Part shown: piece after piece, positions 17,972 to 26,582 of the stretch
Position numbering within the stretch: position 1 is the first letter of the stretch
Layout: every line of letters starts with the position of its first letter
NCBI GenBank assembly: GCA_018698675.1
Contig: JABIPA010000073.1
Coordinates: 1-64,000, forward strand
Origin: a bacterium
Lineage (GTDB): Bacteria; Margulisbacteria; Marinamargulisbacteria; JABIPA01
Direction: 5' to 3'
DNA: 64,000 bases
Program-made: the position numbers and the translations under genes
Notes under the pieces: model-generated
Told to the model about the DNA's origin: nothing
Databases searched by the model: none
Seen by the model: only the letters and a program-made list of their open reading frames with translations

Positions 17972-19205
17972 AATAAAAGGAGGCATACCTTTGAATGGAA
18001 CGGTAAGTGCCTCTGGATCTAAAAATTCAGCATTACCATTACTAGCAGCAACCATTTTACTGAATGGTGAAACCGTTCTTCATAATGTTCCAAACTTAAG
18101 TGATATCGCAGTAATGATTAAGATATTGAATTCTTTGGGAATGAGGGTGGAAGCCTGTCCTGATAACCAGGTTAAAATATGGAATGAGAAAAAAATTCGA
18201 CATATCGCTCCCTATGATTTAGTTACGTCAATGAGAGCCTCTTTTTTTGTGGCTGGACCAATACTTGCTAAAACTGGCTTTGCTAAAGTCCCTTTGCCAG
18301 GCGGGTGCTTAATAGGATCTCGGCCGATTGATATTCATTTGAAAGGGTTTCAGGATCTTGGAGCTGAGATTAAATTGCAAAATGGGTTTGTAGAGTTACG
18401 GGCAAAGAAACTAAAAGCGGCGCGAATTTATTTGAATTTCCCTTCTGTTGGAGCAACTGAAAACTTAATGATGGCAGCCTCTTTAGTGGAAGGGGTGTCT
18501 TACATTGAAAACGCAGCCTTAGAGCCTGAAATAGATGACTTAGCAGATATTTTGAATAAGGCAGGCGCCAAAATTACTGGGGTAGGGACACGCTGTATAA
18601 AGATAGAGGGAGTTTCTGAACTAAAAGGTGTTTCCCATCATGTGATTCCGGATCGAGTAGAGGCCGGGACACTGTTGATAGCCGGTGCTATTACAGGCGG
18701 TGATGTAACGGTCACTAATTTAAATGTAGATCATTTGGAACCCTTGATTCGGAAATTGAAAGACTGCGGATTTGGATTAACGATTGATGGGAATTCGATT
18801 CGGGTTATTGGGAAAAAAGAATTTGGTGGAGCGACGATTGAAACACTACCTTTTCCTGGTTTTCCTACAGATCTTCAAGCCCAAATGATGGCTATATTAT
18901 CTGTCGCCAATGGAACCTCTATTATAAAAGAAACAATTTTCGAAAATCGGTTTATGCACGCATATGAGTTAAAGCGTATGGGGGCGGATATTAAAATAGA
19001 CGGAAATCATGCATTTATAAAAGGTGTTGAGAAGTTATCGGCGGCTCCAGTGAAAATAACGGATTTACGAGCCGGAGCGGCTTTGATTTTAGCTGGGTTG
19101 AGGGCAGAAGGAACAACAGTTGTTCATGGATTAAAGCATTTGAGACGTGGATATCAAGGATTGCCAGAAAAATTAGGGAAACTTGGTGCTTCTGTATTTG
19201 TATAA
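17958..19205 (+). CDS. murA: UDP-N-acetylglucosamine 1-carboxyvinyltransferase
   Basis: A 415-residue first committed enzyme of peptidoglycan synthesis, adding enolpyruvate from PEP to UDP-GlcNAc. It has the inside-out alpha/beta barrel (EPSP synthase fold) with K22-N23 in SGSKNSALPLLAA and the active-site loop PGGCLIGSRPIDIH. The Cys at about 117 is present, so the enzyme should be of the fosfomycin-sensitive type. The C-terminal DLRAGAALILAGL carries the catalytic Asp/Arg region. The start is inside the preceding kinase gene, with aaaggagg-like sequence nearby. Confidence 0.97.
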   Translation: MDHLKIKGGIPLNGTVSASGSKNSALPLLAATILLNGETVLHNVPNLSDIAVMIKILNSLGMRVEACPDNQVKIWNEKKIRHIAPYDLVTSMRASFFVAGPILAKTGFAKVPLPGGCLIGSRPIDIHLKGFQDLGAEIKLQNGFVELRAKKLKAARIYLNFPSVGATENLMMAASLVEGVSYIENAALEPEIDDLADILNKAGAKITGVGTRCIKIEGVSELKGVSHHVIPDRVEAGTLLIAGAITGGDVTVTNLNVDHLEPLIRKLKDCGFGLTIDGNSIRVIGKKEFGGATIETLPFPGFPTDLQAQMMAILSVANGTSIIKETIFENRFMHAYELKRMGADIKIDGNHAFIKGVEKLSAAPVKITDLRAGAALILAGLRAEGTTVVHGLKHLRRGYQGLPEKLGKLGASVFV

Positions 19206-19248
19206 AAGTAAATAAGTGATTGATTGTTGAAAAACAAGATCTGAATTT

Positions 19249-19277
19249 TTGACTCTAAAGATATTGGACCCTATAAT
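19249..19277 (+). promoter_or_regulatory. Near-consensus sigma-70 promoter for dapF operon
   Basis: TTGACT, a 17-base spacer and a perfect TATAAT lie 46 bases before the dapF ATG. The -10 box sits inside a small palindrome (GACCCT-ATAATA-AGGGTC, 19267..19284), which could be an operator. Confidence 0.85.
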
Positions 19278-19284
19278 AAGGGTC
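19267..19284. promoter_or_regulatory. Palindrome over the dapF -10 box
   Basis: Perfect 6-base arms GACCCT/AGGGTC flank six bases that contain most of the TATAAT box. A dimeric repressor bound here would block RNA polymerase. This is inference from position only; the match may be chance. Confidence 0.4.
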
Positions 19285-19323
19285 GGAAAATTAATAGACA
19301 CGTAGTCTAGTGAAGGAAATTAA

Positions 19324-20175
19324 ATGAAAAAACGTTTACGATTTAGCAAGATGCATGGGCTTGGTAATGATTTTATTTTGATTGATGGAATAAACCAAAG
19401 AATTGATGACAAAGATTTGTCGTCGTTAGCTAGAACAATGTGTGATCGGAATTTTGGAATTGGAGCAGATGGACTCATAATCGCGCTGAAGTCAGATTCG
19501 ACAGATATTAAAATGCGAGTGATTAACTCTGATGGATCAGAGCCTGAAATGTGTGGAAACGGAATCCGATGTTTTTCTAAATTTGTTTATGAAAAGAAAC
19601 TAATTGAAAAGGTTGTTTTTTCTGTTGAAACCTTAGCCGGGAATATGGTTCAAGCATTAATTATTAAAGACGGTGTGGTTGTGTCAGTAGAGGTAGATAT
19701 GGGCGAACCGATATTAATCGCAAAAGATATACCCGTTGTTTCTGATACAGATCAGGCTGTATGCAAACCAATTGATATTTTAGGAAAAACGTATGAATTT
19801 ACTGCGGTTTCGATGGGTAATCCTCATGCCGTCGTATTTTTAGATGACTTAAAAACGATAGACCTAGAGAAAATAGGACCTTTGTTTGAGTCTCATAGTA
19901 ATTTCCCAGAGAAAATAAATACGGAATTTGTTCAAATAGTGAACCCAAATGAGTCAATTTTAATTGTTTGGGAGCGAGGGGCTGGCGAAACGCTTGCATG
20001 TGGGACTGGAGCGTGTGCGTCAGTAGTTGCTGGGGTTTTGAATAAAAAATGTGAAAGAAAAGTTAAAGTACATTTACCAGGTGGACCGTTAATGATTGAA
20101 TGGCAAGAACATGATAATCATTTGGTTATGACAGGGCCTGCAGAGTTAGTATTCGACGGACAAATAGAAATTTAA
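19324..20175 (+). CDS. dapF: Diaminopimelate epimerase
   Basis: A 283-residue PLP-independent epimerase converting LL-DAP to meso-DAP for lysine and peptidoglycan. Both catalytic cysteines are present: C77 in EPEMCGNGIRCF and the second in GAGETLACGTGACAS near residue 227. The N-terminal FSKMHGLGNDFILID is typical. It heads the operon dapF-dapL-csaB-tagA, with an aaggaa ribosome binding site. The next gene, dapL, makes its LL-DAP substrate. Confidence 0.97.
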   Translation: MKKRLRFSKMHGLGNDFILIDGINQRIDDKDLSSLARTMCDRNFGIGADGLIIALKSDSTDIKMRVINSDGSEPEMCGNGIRCFSKFVYEKKLIEKVVFSVETLAGNMVQALIIKDGVVVSVEVDMGEPILIAKDIPVVSDTDQAVCKPIDILGKTYEFTAVSMGNPHAVVFLDDLKTIDLEKIGPLFESHSNFPEKINTEFVQIVNPNESILIVWERGAGETLACGTGACASVVAGVLNKKCERKVKVHLPGGPLMIEWQEHDNHLVMTGPAELVFDGQIEI

Positions 20176-20204
20176 AGAAATTACAGTAAAAAAGGATAAA
20201 TATT

Positions 20205-21380
20205 ATGAAAATTACAGATAGAATTAAACGAATCCCTCCTTATATCTTTGCAACTATAGATGAAAAAAAATCGGAAGCGATAGCAAAAGGAATTGATGTA
20301 ATAGATTTAGGAATTGGAGATCCAGATTTACCAACTCCTAAGGTTATTGTTGATGCTTTAGTTAAATCCGTTCAAAATCCTGCGACGCATGATTATCCTC
20401 CATATCAAGGAACGTTGTCTTTTCGAGAAGCCGTTGCTGCTTGGTATAAAGACCGATTTAATGTGGATTTAAACCCAAATGACGAAGTTGTTTCATTGAT
20501 TGGTTCAAAAGAAGGAATTGCTCACGCATTTTTGACGTTTTTAGATCCAGGAGATGTCGCGATTTTGCCAGATCCAGGATACCCAGTTTACAAAGTAAAT
20601 ACATTGATAGCTGGTGGAGTTCCGTTTATGGTTCCTGTTAAAGAGGAGAATGGATTTCAAATGGATTTGAATTCTATTCCAGAAGACATTAGACAGAAGG
20701 CGAATATGCTTTTCATCAATTACCCAAACAATCCTACCGGAGCAGTTGCTACGGATGAACATTTACAAGAAGTTGTTGATTTTGGGCTTAAGTATAATAT
20801 TTTGATATGTATGGATTTAGCTTATTCTGAAGTTAATTATGATGGATACGTGCCAAAAAGTATTTTGGAATTTAAAGGAGCGAAAGATATCGCTATTGAG
20901 TTTCACTCATTGTCTAAATCATTCAATATGACTGGATGGAGAATTGGAATGGCCGTTGGAAATAAAGAGGCTGTTCAAGCTCTTGGAAAAATAAAAACTA
21001 ATGTTGATTCTGGTATTTTTAAAGCGATTCAAGAAGCCGGTATTGTCGCACTTCAAAATTATAAATCAATTTGTGGGGATCAAAACGATCGCCTTGCGAA
21101 AAGACGCGATATTATTGTGAATGGCTTAAATGATCTCGGATGGAATTTGGAATCGCCAAAAGCGACATATTATATTTGGGCGCCTGTTCCTGAAGGAATG
21201 AAGTCTCAAGATTTTACTATTTCCTTATTAGAAAGTACTGGAATACTTGTTGTTCCTGGTACAGGGTATGGACCTTGTGGAGAAGGTTATTTTAGAATTT
21301 CGATAACGACTCCTGAAGAAAAACTACATGCTGCAGTTAAACGATTGAAAGAACACAATATTACCTATAAAAAGGGATAA
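20205..21380 (+). CDS. dapL: LL-diaminopimelate aminotransferase
   Basis: A 391-residue class I/II PLP aminotransferase converting tetrahydrodipicolinate directly to LL-DAP, bypassing the succinylase and acetylase branches. The PLP-binding Lys is in SLSKSFNMTGWRIG, the substrate pocket has DYPPYQGTLSFREAVAAWY, and NYPNNPTGA and the C-terminal FRISITTP hold the PLP and carboxylate ligands. The family is known from plants, Chlamydiae, Cyanobacteria and some Firmicutes. The 30-base gap to dapF supports a two-step unit. A related alanine/aspartate aminotransferase is possible, but the neighbourhood strongly favours DapL. Confidence 0.93.
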   Translation: MKITDRIKRIPPYIFATIDEKKSEAIAKGIDVIDLGIGDPDLPTPKVIVDALVKSVQNPATHDYPPYQGTLSFREAVAAWYKDRFNVDLNPNDEVVSLIGSKEGIAHAFLTFLDPGDVAILPDPGYPVYKVNTLIAGGVPFMVPVKEENGFQMDLNSIPEDIRQKANMLFINYPNNPTGAVATDEHLQEVVDFGLKYNILICMDLAYSEVNYDGYVPKSILEFKGAKDIAIEFHSLSKSFNMTGWRIGMAVGNKEAVQALGKIKTNVDSGIFKAIQEAGIVALQNYKSICGDQNDRLAKRRDIIVNGLNDLGWNLESPKATYYIWAPVPEGMKSQDFTISLLESTGILVVPGTGYGPCGEGYFRISITTPEEKLHAAVKRLKEHNITYKKG

Positions 21381-21402
21381 TCAGTCATTAAATTTTAGTT
21401 CA

Positions 21403-22395
21403 ATTTTAATTGTTGGTTATTATGGGTTTGCAAATGCAGGGGATGAATATCTTCTGTTGCAAACCCTACGCCGACATATCTCTTTGCTTTCGTCTGGTAA
21501 ATTAAATATTCTTTACAGGTGCAAACAAACGACCAAAGGTTACATTGTTTTAGATGGTGTATCTTATTCGGTGACGTTCGTGCCTAGAAAGTCTTTTTTT
21601 TCTATTTTTTCCGCCTTGTTTCGGGTGAAAAAAATATGTTTTGGAGGAGGTGGCTTATTTCAAGATAAGACATCTACCTTTAGTTTTTTATATTATTCGA
21701 TGATTGTGTGTGTAGGAAAGCTTATGAGAAGACAAATCAATTTTTATGGCCAGGGTTTTGGACCAATAACAGGTAGATTATCTACCTCTGTTTTCCCACT
21801 AATACTAAAGCAGGTGGATACGCTCGAAGTGAGAGACGATGCATCAGCCGCGTATTGTAAAACTATTAATAATATTGTTCCTCCTGACCTGAAAATGGAT
21901 ATGAGTTTTGAAAGAGCTGATAAATTTAATGACTCCTACAACGAGAATGGAGTTGTTGGTCTTTCTTTAAAAGAAGACACGTTTACGCCATCTGTTCTTG
22001 ATTCATTAAATAGTTTTTCGACGTCGGAATGGGTATTTATAGAAGCCCATAGACAGGTTGATTTTAGGAAGGATTGGCAGAGACAACTGTCGATTTCGAA
22101 TGACAGGTTGTTAGATTTCACGTATATTCTTACGAATGAATTATCAAGTCCGGTACCATTATCTATGATTATTTCTATGAGGTTTCATGTTTGTGCTTGG
22201 GCTGCAATGACGGGAATTCCGTTTTTGGCAATTAGTGATGATCCTAAATTGACACAACTTGCTGAACAATTTGGGCAACCTCTTATAAACCCCCGAGAAA
22301 ATATCATGTCAGAAGCAGAAATTCGAAATAAACTTCAGCATAAAAAATATAGGTCTCGTCTAATTGAAAAAAGAGAGGCGTGTCTATGTCTTTAA
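21403..22395 (+). CDS. csaB: Polysaccharide pyruvyl transferase CsaB-like
   Basis: Predicted to add a pyruvate ketal from PEP to a wall-linked sugar polymer. The conserved N-terminal motif (IVGYYGFANAGDEYLLLQTL) is translated in frame upstream of the TTG at 21457 that the ORF track uses, so the real start must be earlier. No ATG, GTG or TTG is available there, and ATT at 21403 or 21409 is the best candidate. Other family motifs are CFGGGGLFQDKTST at about 70, YGQGFGPI, and a C-terminal SMRFHVCAWAAMTGIPFLAISDDPK. About 330 residues, with the next gene overlapping the 3' end. Confidence 0.85.
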   Translation: MLIVGYYGFANAGDEYLLLQTLRRHISLLSSGKLNILYRCKQTTKGYIVLDGVSYSVTFVPRKSFFSIFSALFRVKKICFGGGGLFQDKTSTFSFLYYSMIVCVGKLMRRQINFYGQGFGPITGRLSTSVFPLILKQVDTLEVRDDASAAYCKTINNIVPPDLKMDMSFERADKFNDSYNENGVVGLSLKEDTFTPSVLDSLNSFSTSEWVFIEAHRQVDFRKDWQRQLSISNDRLLDFTYILTNELSSPVPLSMIISMRFHVCAWAAMTGIPFLAISDDPKLTQLAEQFGQPLINPRENIMSEAEIRNKLQHKKYRSRLIEKREACLCL

Positions 22396-23105
22396 AGAGC
22401 CAGTTTGTACGGTTGTTTGATTATCCTATCAAGGTAGGTACCCGCAAAAATATAATGGAAAGCATTTTAGGGACGTCTAAGACTTCCTTTTGTCATGTAG
22501 TGACTCTCAATCCTGAAATAATTGTTTATAACGAAATTGATATCAACAAAAAAAGAAAGATGTTAGATAAATGTTTTTTTATTGCAGATGGAATAAGTTT
22601 GGCGTGGGCATCTAAAATTTTACAAAAGAAAAAGATAGATCGGTTTCCTGGAATCGAATTGGCCCAGGCCTTATTAACGCGTGAAGACAAAACATTTTAT
22701 TTCATTGGTTCAAAAACTGAAATAATTGAGAAAGCCGTTAAAAAAATCGGCGGACAAAATGAAAAATTATCAATCGTGGGCTACTCAGATGGGTACTTGG
22801 ATGAACAAAAAAGATCCAACGTATTAGAAGATATTAAAAATAAGCAGCCAGATATTGTTTTAGTAGGAATGGGGCACCAACGACAGGATGATTTACTATT
22901 TGAAATTGGTCAGATTTTGACTAAAGGTGTTGGTGTTGGCATTGGAGGAAGCTTTGATGTTTTATCCGGAGAACTAATGAGAGCTCCAAAATGGATTCAA
23001 AGCATACAGCTTGAATGGTTTTATCGAGGTCTTTCAAATCCGTTAAGAATGAAACGTTGGGGATTTATCCCTAAATTCATTAAGTTAGTTATTAAAGCTT
23101 TCTGA
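22386..23105 (+). CDS. tagA: WecG/TagA/CpsF family glycosyltransferase
   Basis: A GT26 enzyme that adds a UDP-N-acetylmannosamine-type sugar to a lipid-linked GlcNAc, an early step in wall teichoic acid or related polymers. Family hallmarks are HVVTLNPEIIVYNE near residue 40, ADGISLAWASKIL with the catalytic Asp, RFPGIELAQALL, DIVLVGMGHQRQDDLL, and GVGVGIGGSFDVLSGELMRAPKWIQSIQLEWFYRGLSNPLRMKRW (quoted in part in families). The ORF track uses a GTG at 22380; the ATG at 22386 sits at better spacing after AGAGAGG. It overlaps csaB, and csaB-tagA pairs recur in Cyanobacteria and Firmicutes. Confidence 0.9.
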   Translation: MSLKSQFVRLFDYPIKVGTRKNIMESILGTSKTSFCHVVTLNPEIIVYNEIDINKKRKMLDKCFFIADGISLAWASKILQKKKIDRFPGIELAQALLTREDKTFYFIGSKTEIIEKAVKKIGGQNEKLSIVGYSDGYLDEQKRSNVLEDIKNKQPDIVLVGMGHQRQDDLLFEIGQILTKGVGVGIGGSFDVLSGELMRAPKWIQSIQLEWFYRGLSNPLRMKRWGFIPKFIKLVIKAF

Positions 23106-24677
23106 ATAAATTTTTTGAAGTAGTTTTTCTGTTTGAGTATTTCCTTCATAGGTGGAGGTAGATTGCTTTCGTAATTGTCCTAAGCTTGTAGCAAGTTTTT
23201 TTCCTAATTCTACGCCTTCTTGATCAAACGAGTTAACATTCCATAAAAAGCCTTGAAACATGATTGTGTTTTCGTAAAAGGATAGCAACGCTCCTAACGT
23301 TTCTGGATTGAGCTGGTCACAAATTAACAATGTACAGGGACGGTTCCCGTCAAAGTTTTTTCTTGGGTCCCTAGATTGGTTTCCAAGAGTAAGCGCAAAA
23401 AATTGGGAAATTAAGTTTTCATTCAATAAATTGTGGTTTCTTTTAAAGTTATCGGAAATAGGGTCTTCGACGGAGATGTCGATTTGAGTCTTTTTAAATC
23501 CAATAAATTGGACAGGACAAACGTCTGAACCTTGATGGAACTTTTGAAAATACGAGTGTTGAGAATTTGTACCAGCACTACCTACTAACATGGGCCCGGT
23601 TTGGTATGGAATAAAATCACCGTTTTGATTGACCTGTTTTCCATTACTTTCGCAGTCTGTTTGTTGAAGATGTAAAATAAATGAATTCAACGCTTCAGAG
23701 TATGGAATAACTGCTTTATACGAATAATTTAAACAATTTCTTTCCCAGATGGAGTTAAGAGCATTTAACATGGCCAGATTAGTTAGGCAGTTTTTGTTTA
23801 GACTATTTTCGTCAATTTCTCGAGAGCCTTTTAAAATACTTTCCATATAGGTAGGGGAGAAAACGAGGCTAACTATTAACGCACCAACGGCGCTAGTTAC
23901 TGAAAAACGACCACCAATATTTTCGTCGATATAGAATGTGTTTAAGCAAGTGGTTTCCTGTTCAAGACGACTCTTTTTTTGAGTGACTAATACGATATTT
24001 TTACTAATATCTATCCCCTTTTTGTCGGCAATAGCTCGTAACAGATTTAGATTCTCGGTCGTTTCAATCGTTGATCCACTTTTGGAAACAATTATCCAAA
24101 GTGTTTCGTTAAAAACGGATGATTCAGCATGTAAATAAGAATAAAAACTGTCTGGGTCAATGTTTGAAATGAAGTCTGATTTTAACTTAACATCGTTTCG
24201 TGAGATGGCATAAGGCATCAAAGCGTCTAAAAATGATTTTGGACCTAGATATGATCCCCCAATTCCAATTTGAACAACTTTTTTAAATGGAGTTCCATTC
24301 GAAGACGTGATTGTCCCGGAATGGACACCATTTGCAAATGTTTTGATGCGATTAAATTCGTCACTATATAATGTTTTCGAAGATGACCGAACAGCGTGGT
24401 GAAGAACTGCTCTGTTTTCAGTTTTGTTTATCAGGCTCCCTGAAGTTAATTCTTTATATCTAGAAATGAGGTTGCTTTGTTCGCTAAGTTTTTGAAACAA
24501 TTGAAGTACGTTTTGGTCGATTTTTGCACCATAGAAATGGTAAGAAAGGGACGCTGTATGTGCCTGAAAGTCTTTTACTCGTTTTACGCTCATCATATCT
24601 TTAAGACGTAACCCGTTCTTTGCGTACGAAAAAAGTTGAGAGAACGCGTCTAATTGGTCAAGATTTAGGGGTGTCAT
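23085..24677 (-). CDS. pgi: Glucose-6-phosphate isomerase
   Basis: A 530-residue enzyme interconverting glucose-6-phosphate and fructose-6-phosphate. SIS-fold motifs are VQIGIGGSYLGPKSFLDAL at about 125, the phosphate-binding IVSKSGSTIETTE near 193, ENIGGRFSVTSAVGAL with the catalytic Arg/Glu, and the C-terminal GTNSQHSYFQKFHQG carrying the ring-opening His. The length matches bacterial Pgi of the eukaryote-like type. Its start overlaps the upstream sugar nucleotidyltransferase gene by 20 bases, so fructose-6-phosphate supply and UDP-GlcNAc synthesis may be coupled. Its 3' end overlaps tagA tail-to-tail. Confidence 0.96.
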   Translation of the reverse strand: MTPLNLDQLDAFSQLFSYAKNGLRLKDMMSVKRVKDFQAHTASLSYHFYGAKIDQNVLQLFQKLSEQSNLISRYKELTSGSLINKTENRAVLHHAVRSSSKTLYSDEFNRIKTFANGVHSGTITSSNGTPFKKVVQIGIGGSYLGPKSFLDALMPYAISRNDVKLKSDFISNIDPDSFYSYLHAESSVFNETLWIIVSKSGSTIETTENLNLLRAIADKKGIDISKNIVLVTQKKSRLEQETTCLNTFYIDENIGGRFSVTSAVGALIVSLVFSPTYMESILKGSREIDENSLNKNCLTNLAMLNALNSIWERNCLNYSYKAVIPYSEALNSFILHLQQTDCESNGKQVNQNGDFIPYQTGPMLVGSAGTNSQHSYFQKFHQGSDVCPVQFIGFKKTQIDISVEDPISDNFKRNHNLLNENLISQFFALTLGNQSRDPRKNFDGNRPCTLLICDQLNPETLGALLSFYENTIMFQGFLWNVNSFDQEGVELGKKLATSLGQLRKQSTSTYEGNTQTEKLLQKIYSESFNN

Positions 24678-25926
24678 AAAAAGGTTTATTTATTTTTTTT
24701 GATGATTCAAATAATTCTGTGTGTTCTGATCTTAATTTAACGTTTCGTCTTAGCATTGCACGTTTTGCTGTTTTTAAAAATTGATCCATTCGATAAGGTT
24801 GATAGTTATTTGCTTCTCCCCACGAAAATGGAGGAACGAATTTATTATGTATAGCGGGGCCAACTATGTTAGAGCCGAATCCAATGTTTGTACCCGCCGT
24901 TAGCAGAGTGCCTATTCCAGTTTTGACATGGTCTCCGAGAATCGCGCCTAAAAATATTTTCTGAGTGTTAATGGTTCCATTGTGAGAATCTACTTTTATA
25001 GGACCATATGTATTTTTTAAGTTAGAAGTCGTGGTGCCTGCACCTAAGTTTGCCCATTCTCCTAAATAAGAATGACCGACAAATCCGCTATGCGCTTTGT
25101 TTGAGAAGTGGAAGAAAATAGACTGACTAACTTCGCCAGAAACTTTGCAGTGATTTCCTATCGTCGATGTTTTTATTTTTCCACCTAAAATTTTTGAGTT
25201 CTGTCCGATAAAAAGAGGGCCTTCCAGCCGGGTTCCAGATTCAATATATACATTTTTTTCTATATAGATAGGCCCCTGCTCAGCGTTAAGTACAACAAAA
25301 TCTTCAATAAATGTTCCTTTGTCTACGAATACATTATTCTCATTATATATAATTGTGAATGGATTAATGGTTCCTTTAATGATGCCAGGTTGTTTTCTGT
25401 CATTAAAATCTATCAATAACATTTTTTCGTTCAGTTCAATGAGATCGTGAGCAAAATTTAGAATTAATGCGTCATCGACTTCTTTAAATACACATGAGCT
25501 TCTAAGGTTTTGAATTAATGTTTGATTGTTTGGCGTTTTTTCGAGAGACGTTTTCATGAAATCAAGATTTTTTTCGCTTAAATAAGCTGCTACAACTTGT
25601 CCTTTATGGGTAAGAACAAAATCGCGATCCTGTTCAAAGTTTGTGATGATTTCAAATAGCTGTTCAGTTAAGATGGTTCGCCCATTTATAAAAAGACAGG
25701 GCGCCCCTGTGTTAATTTGATTTACTGTAAAATCCGAGTGCTTCAATCGTTCAATTGGTTTTAAATGGTCTCGACAGTGAAGGGTAATATTTGCATAATT
25801 AAAAAACCTTTTGAATTTATCAAATAATGTGTCGAATCCAATTAAAAGGTCGTAAGAAGGTTTCGCATAGGTTAAAGGATACAGAAAATGATATTTATCA
25901 TCTTCATACAAACATATATTAATCAT
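24658..25926 (-). CDS. GlmU-like sugar nucleotidyltransferase/acetyltransferase
   Basis: Resembles the alternative bacterial GlmU family (best known in Bacteroidetes), predicted to make UDP-GlcNAc from glucosamine-1-phosphate. The N-terminal part (MINICLYEDDKYHFLYPLTYAKPSYDL) is the typical divergent nucleotidyltransferase half. The C-terminal half from about 190 is a left-handed beta-helix of hexapeptide repeats (IYIEKNVYIESGTRLEGPLFIG, SYLGEWANLGAGTTTSNLKNTYG), ending in the acetyl-CoA-binding region. The track's TTG start (25947) adds seven residues; the ATG at 25926 is preferred. No classic GlmU is in the window. Confidence 0.8.
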   Translation of the reverse strand: MINICLYEDDKYHFLYPLTYAKPSYDLLIGFDTLFDKFKRFFNYANITLHCRDHLKPIERLKHSDFTVNQINTGAPCLFINGRTILTEQLFEIITNFEQDRDFVLTHKGQVVAAYLSEKNLDFMKTSLEKTPNNQTLIQNLRSSCVFKEVDDALILNFAHDLIELNEKMLLIDFNDRKQPGIIKGTINPFTIIYNENNVFVDKGTFIEDFVVLNAEQGPIYIEKNVYIESGTRLEGPLFIGQNSKILGGKIKTSTIGNHCKVSGEVSQSIFFHFSNKAHSGFVGHSYLGEWANLGAGTTTSNLKNTYGPIKVDSHNGTINTQKIFLGAILGDHVKTGIGTLLTAGTNIGFGSNIVGPAIHNKFVPPFSWGEANNYQPYRMDQFLKTAKRAMLRRNVKLRSEHTELFESSKKINKPFYDTPKS

Positions 25927-25968
25927 ATTAATTGCAATGATAACCAACTAGGCTGGCGTTGACAACGT

Positions 25969-26250
25969 ATGACTGACAAACTGAAATATTTAGGATTAAT
26001 GGCTGTTATTCTTCTCTTTTTTATCTCGATTCAAGCCGTTTACGTAAAGACACAATCTCTGCATGAGAAAAATAGGGCAATGTCTGCTCAGATCAACAAG
26101 TTGAAGAAGAAAAATCATTTACTTTATTTATCACTATTGGAAAAAACTAGTTTGCAGGAAATAGATAACAAGGTAAGTCAGGATTTGGGAATGACGAGAC
26201 CAAAAAGAATAAATTATATTTTGGTTCATAATGAGGCTACCTCAAGGTGA
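25969..26250 (+). CDS. ftsL: FtsL-like cell division protein
   Basis: A 93-residue bitopic protein with a short cytoplasmic tail, one membrane helix at about 8-27 (LGLMAVILLFFISIQAVYV), and a periplasmic coiled coil (LHEKNRAMSAQINKLKKKNHLLYL) ending in an LGMTRP motif common to FtsL/DivIC. These proteins join FtsB and FtsQ to activate septal peptidoglycan synthesis by FtsI-FtsW. FtsL sequences are too variable to recognise alone. The call rests on topology and on the 4-base overlap with ftsI, the standard ftsL-ftsI order. Confidence 0.75.
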   Translation: MTDKLKYLGLMAVILLFFISIQAVYVKTQSLHEKNRAMSAQINKLKKKNHLLYLSLLEKTSLQEIDNKVSQDLGMTRPKRINYILVHNEATSR

Positions 26251-26540
26251 ACGATATAGAAAATACCGATATGTCTACCTACGCTAGCGGAAACAGGAGG
26301 AAGTCTGTACGACTAAATATAGTTTTGGCATTTTTTTATCTCGTTTTTTTTGGCTTAGTTGCGCGGCTGTTTTTTCTTCAGATTATAAAACACGACTATT
26401 ATTTAGATAAGTCTAGAGACCAATTAAATCGGGTGATTCGCTTATATCCTGAAAGAGGAGATATCCTCGATCGGGAATTGAACCCTATCGCCTTAACGCT
26501 GCCGAGTACGTCATCGTACCTTGTCCCAGAAAAAGTTTAA
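26247..26540 (+). CDS. ftsI: FtsI N-terminal fragment (before in-frame stop)
   Basis: 97 residues from a GTG overlapping the ftsL stop. A basic cytoplasmic tail is followed by a membrane segment at about 25-45 (LAFFYLVFFGLVARLFFLQII) and the conserved RGDILDR of class B penicillin-binding proteins. Alone it would only be a membrane anchor. Confidence 0.8.
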   Translation: MNDIENTDMSTYASGNRRKSVRLNIVLAFFYLVFFGLVARLFFLQIIKHDYYLDKSRDQLNRVIRLYPERGDILDRELNPIALTLPSTSSYLVPEKV

Positions 26541-26582
26541 AACAAAAAAATCTTTGTAAATGAGGTTTCTAAAATAACTGGC

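Noticed and set aside
26538-26540. TAA read as a sense codon (alternative genetic code)
   Set aside because: TAA ends many intact genes in the window, so a reassigned code is not supported; a local cause is more likely.
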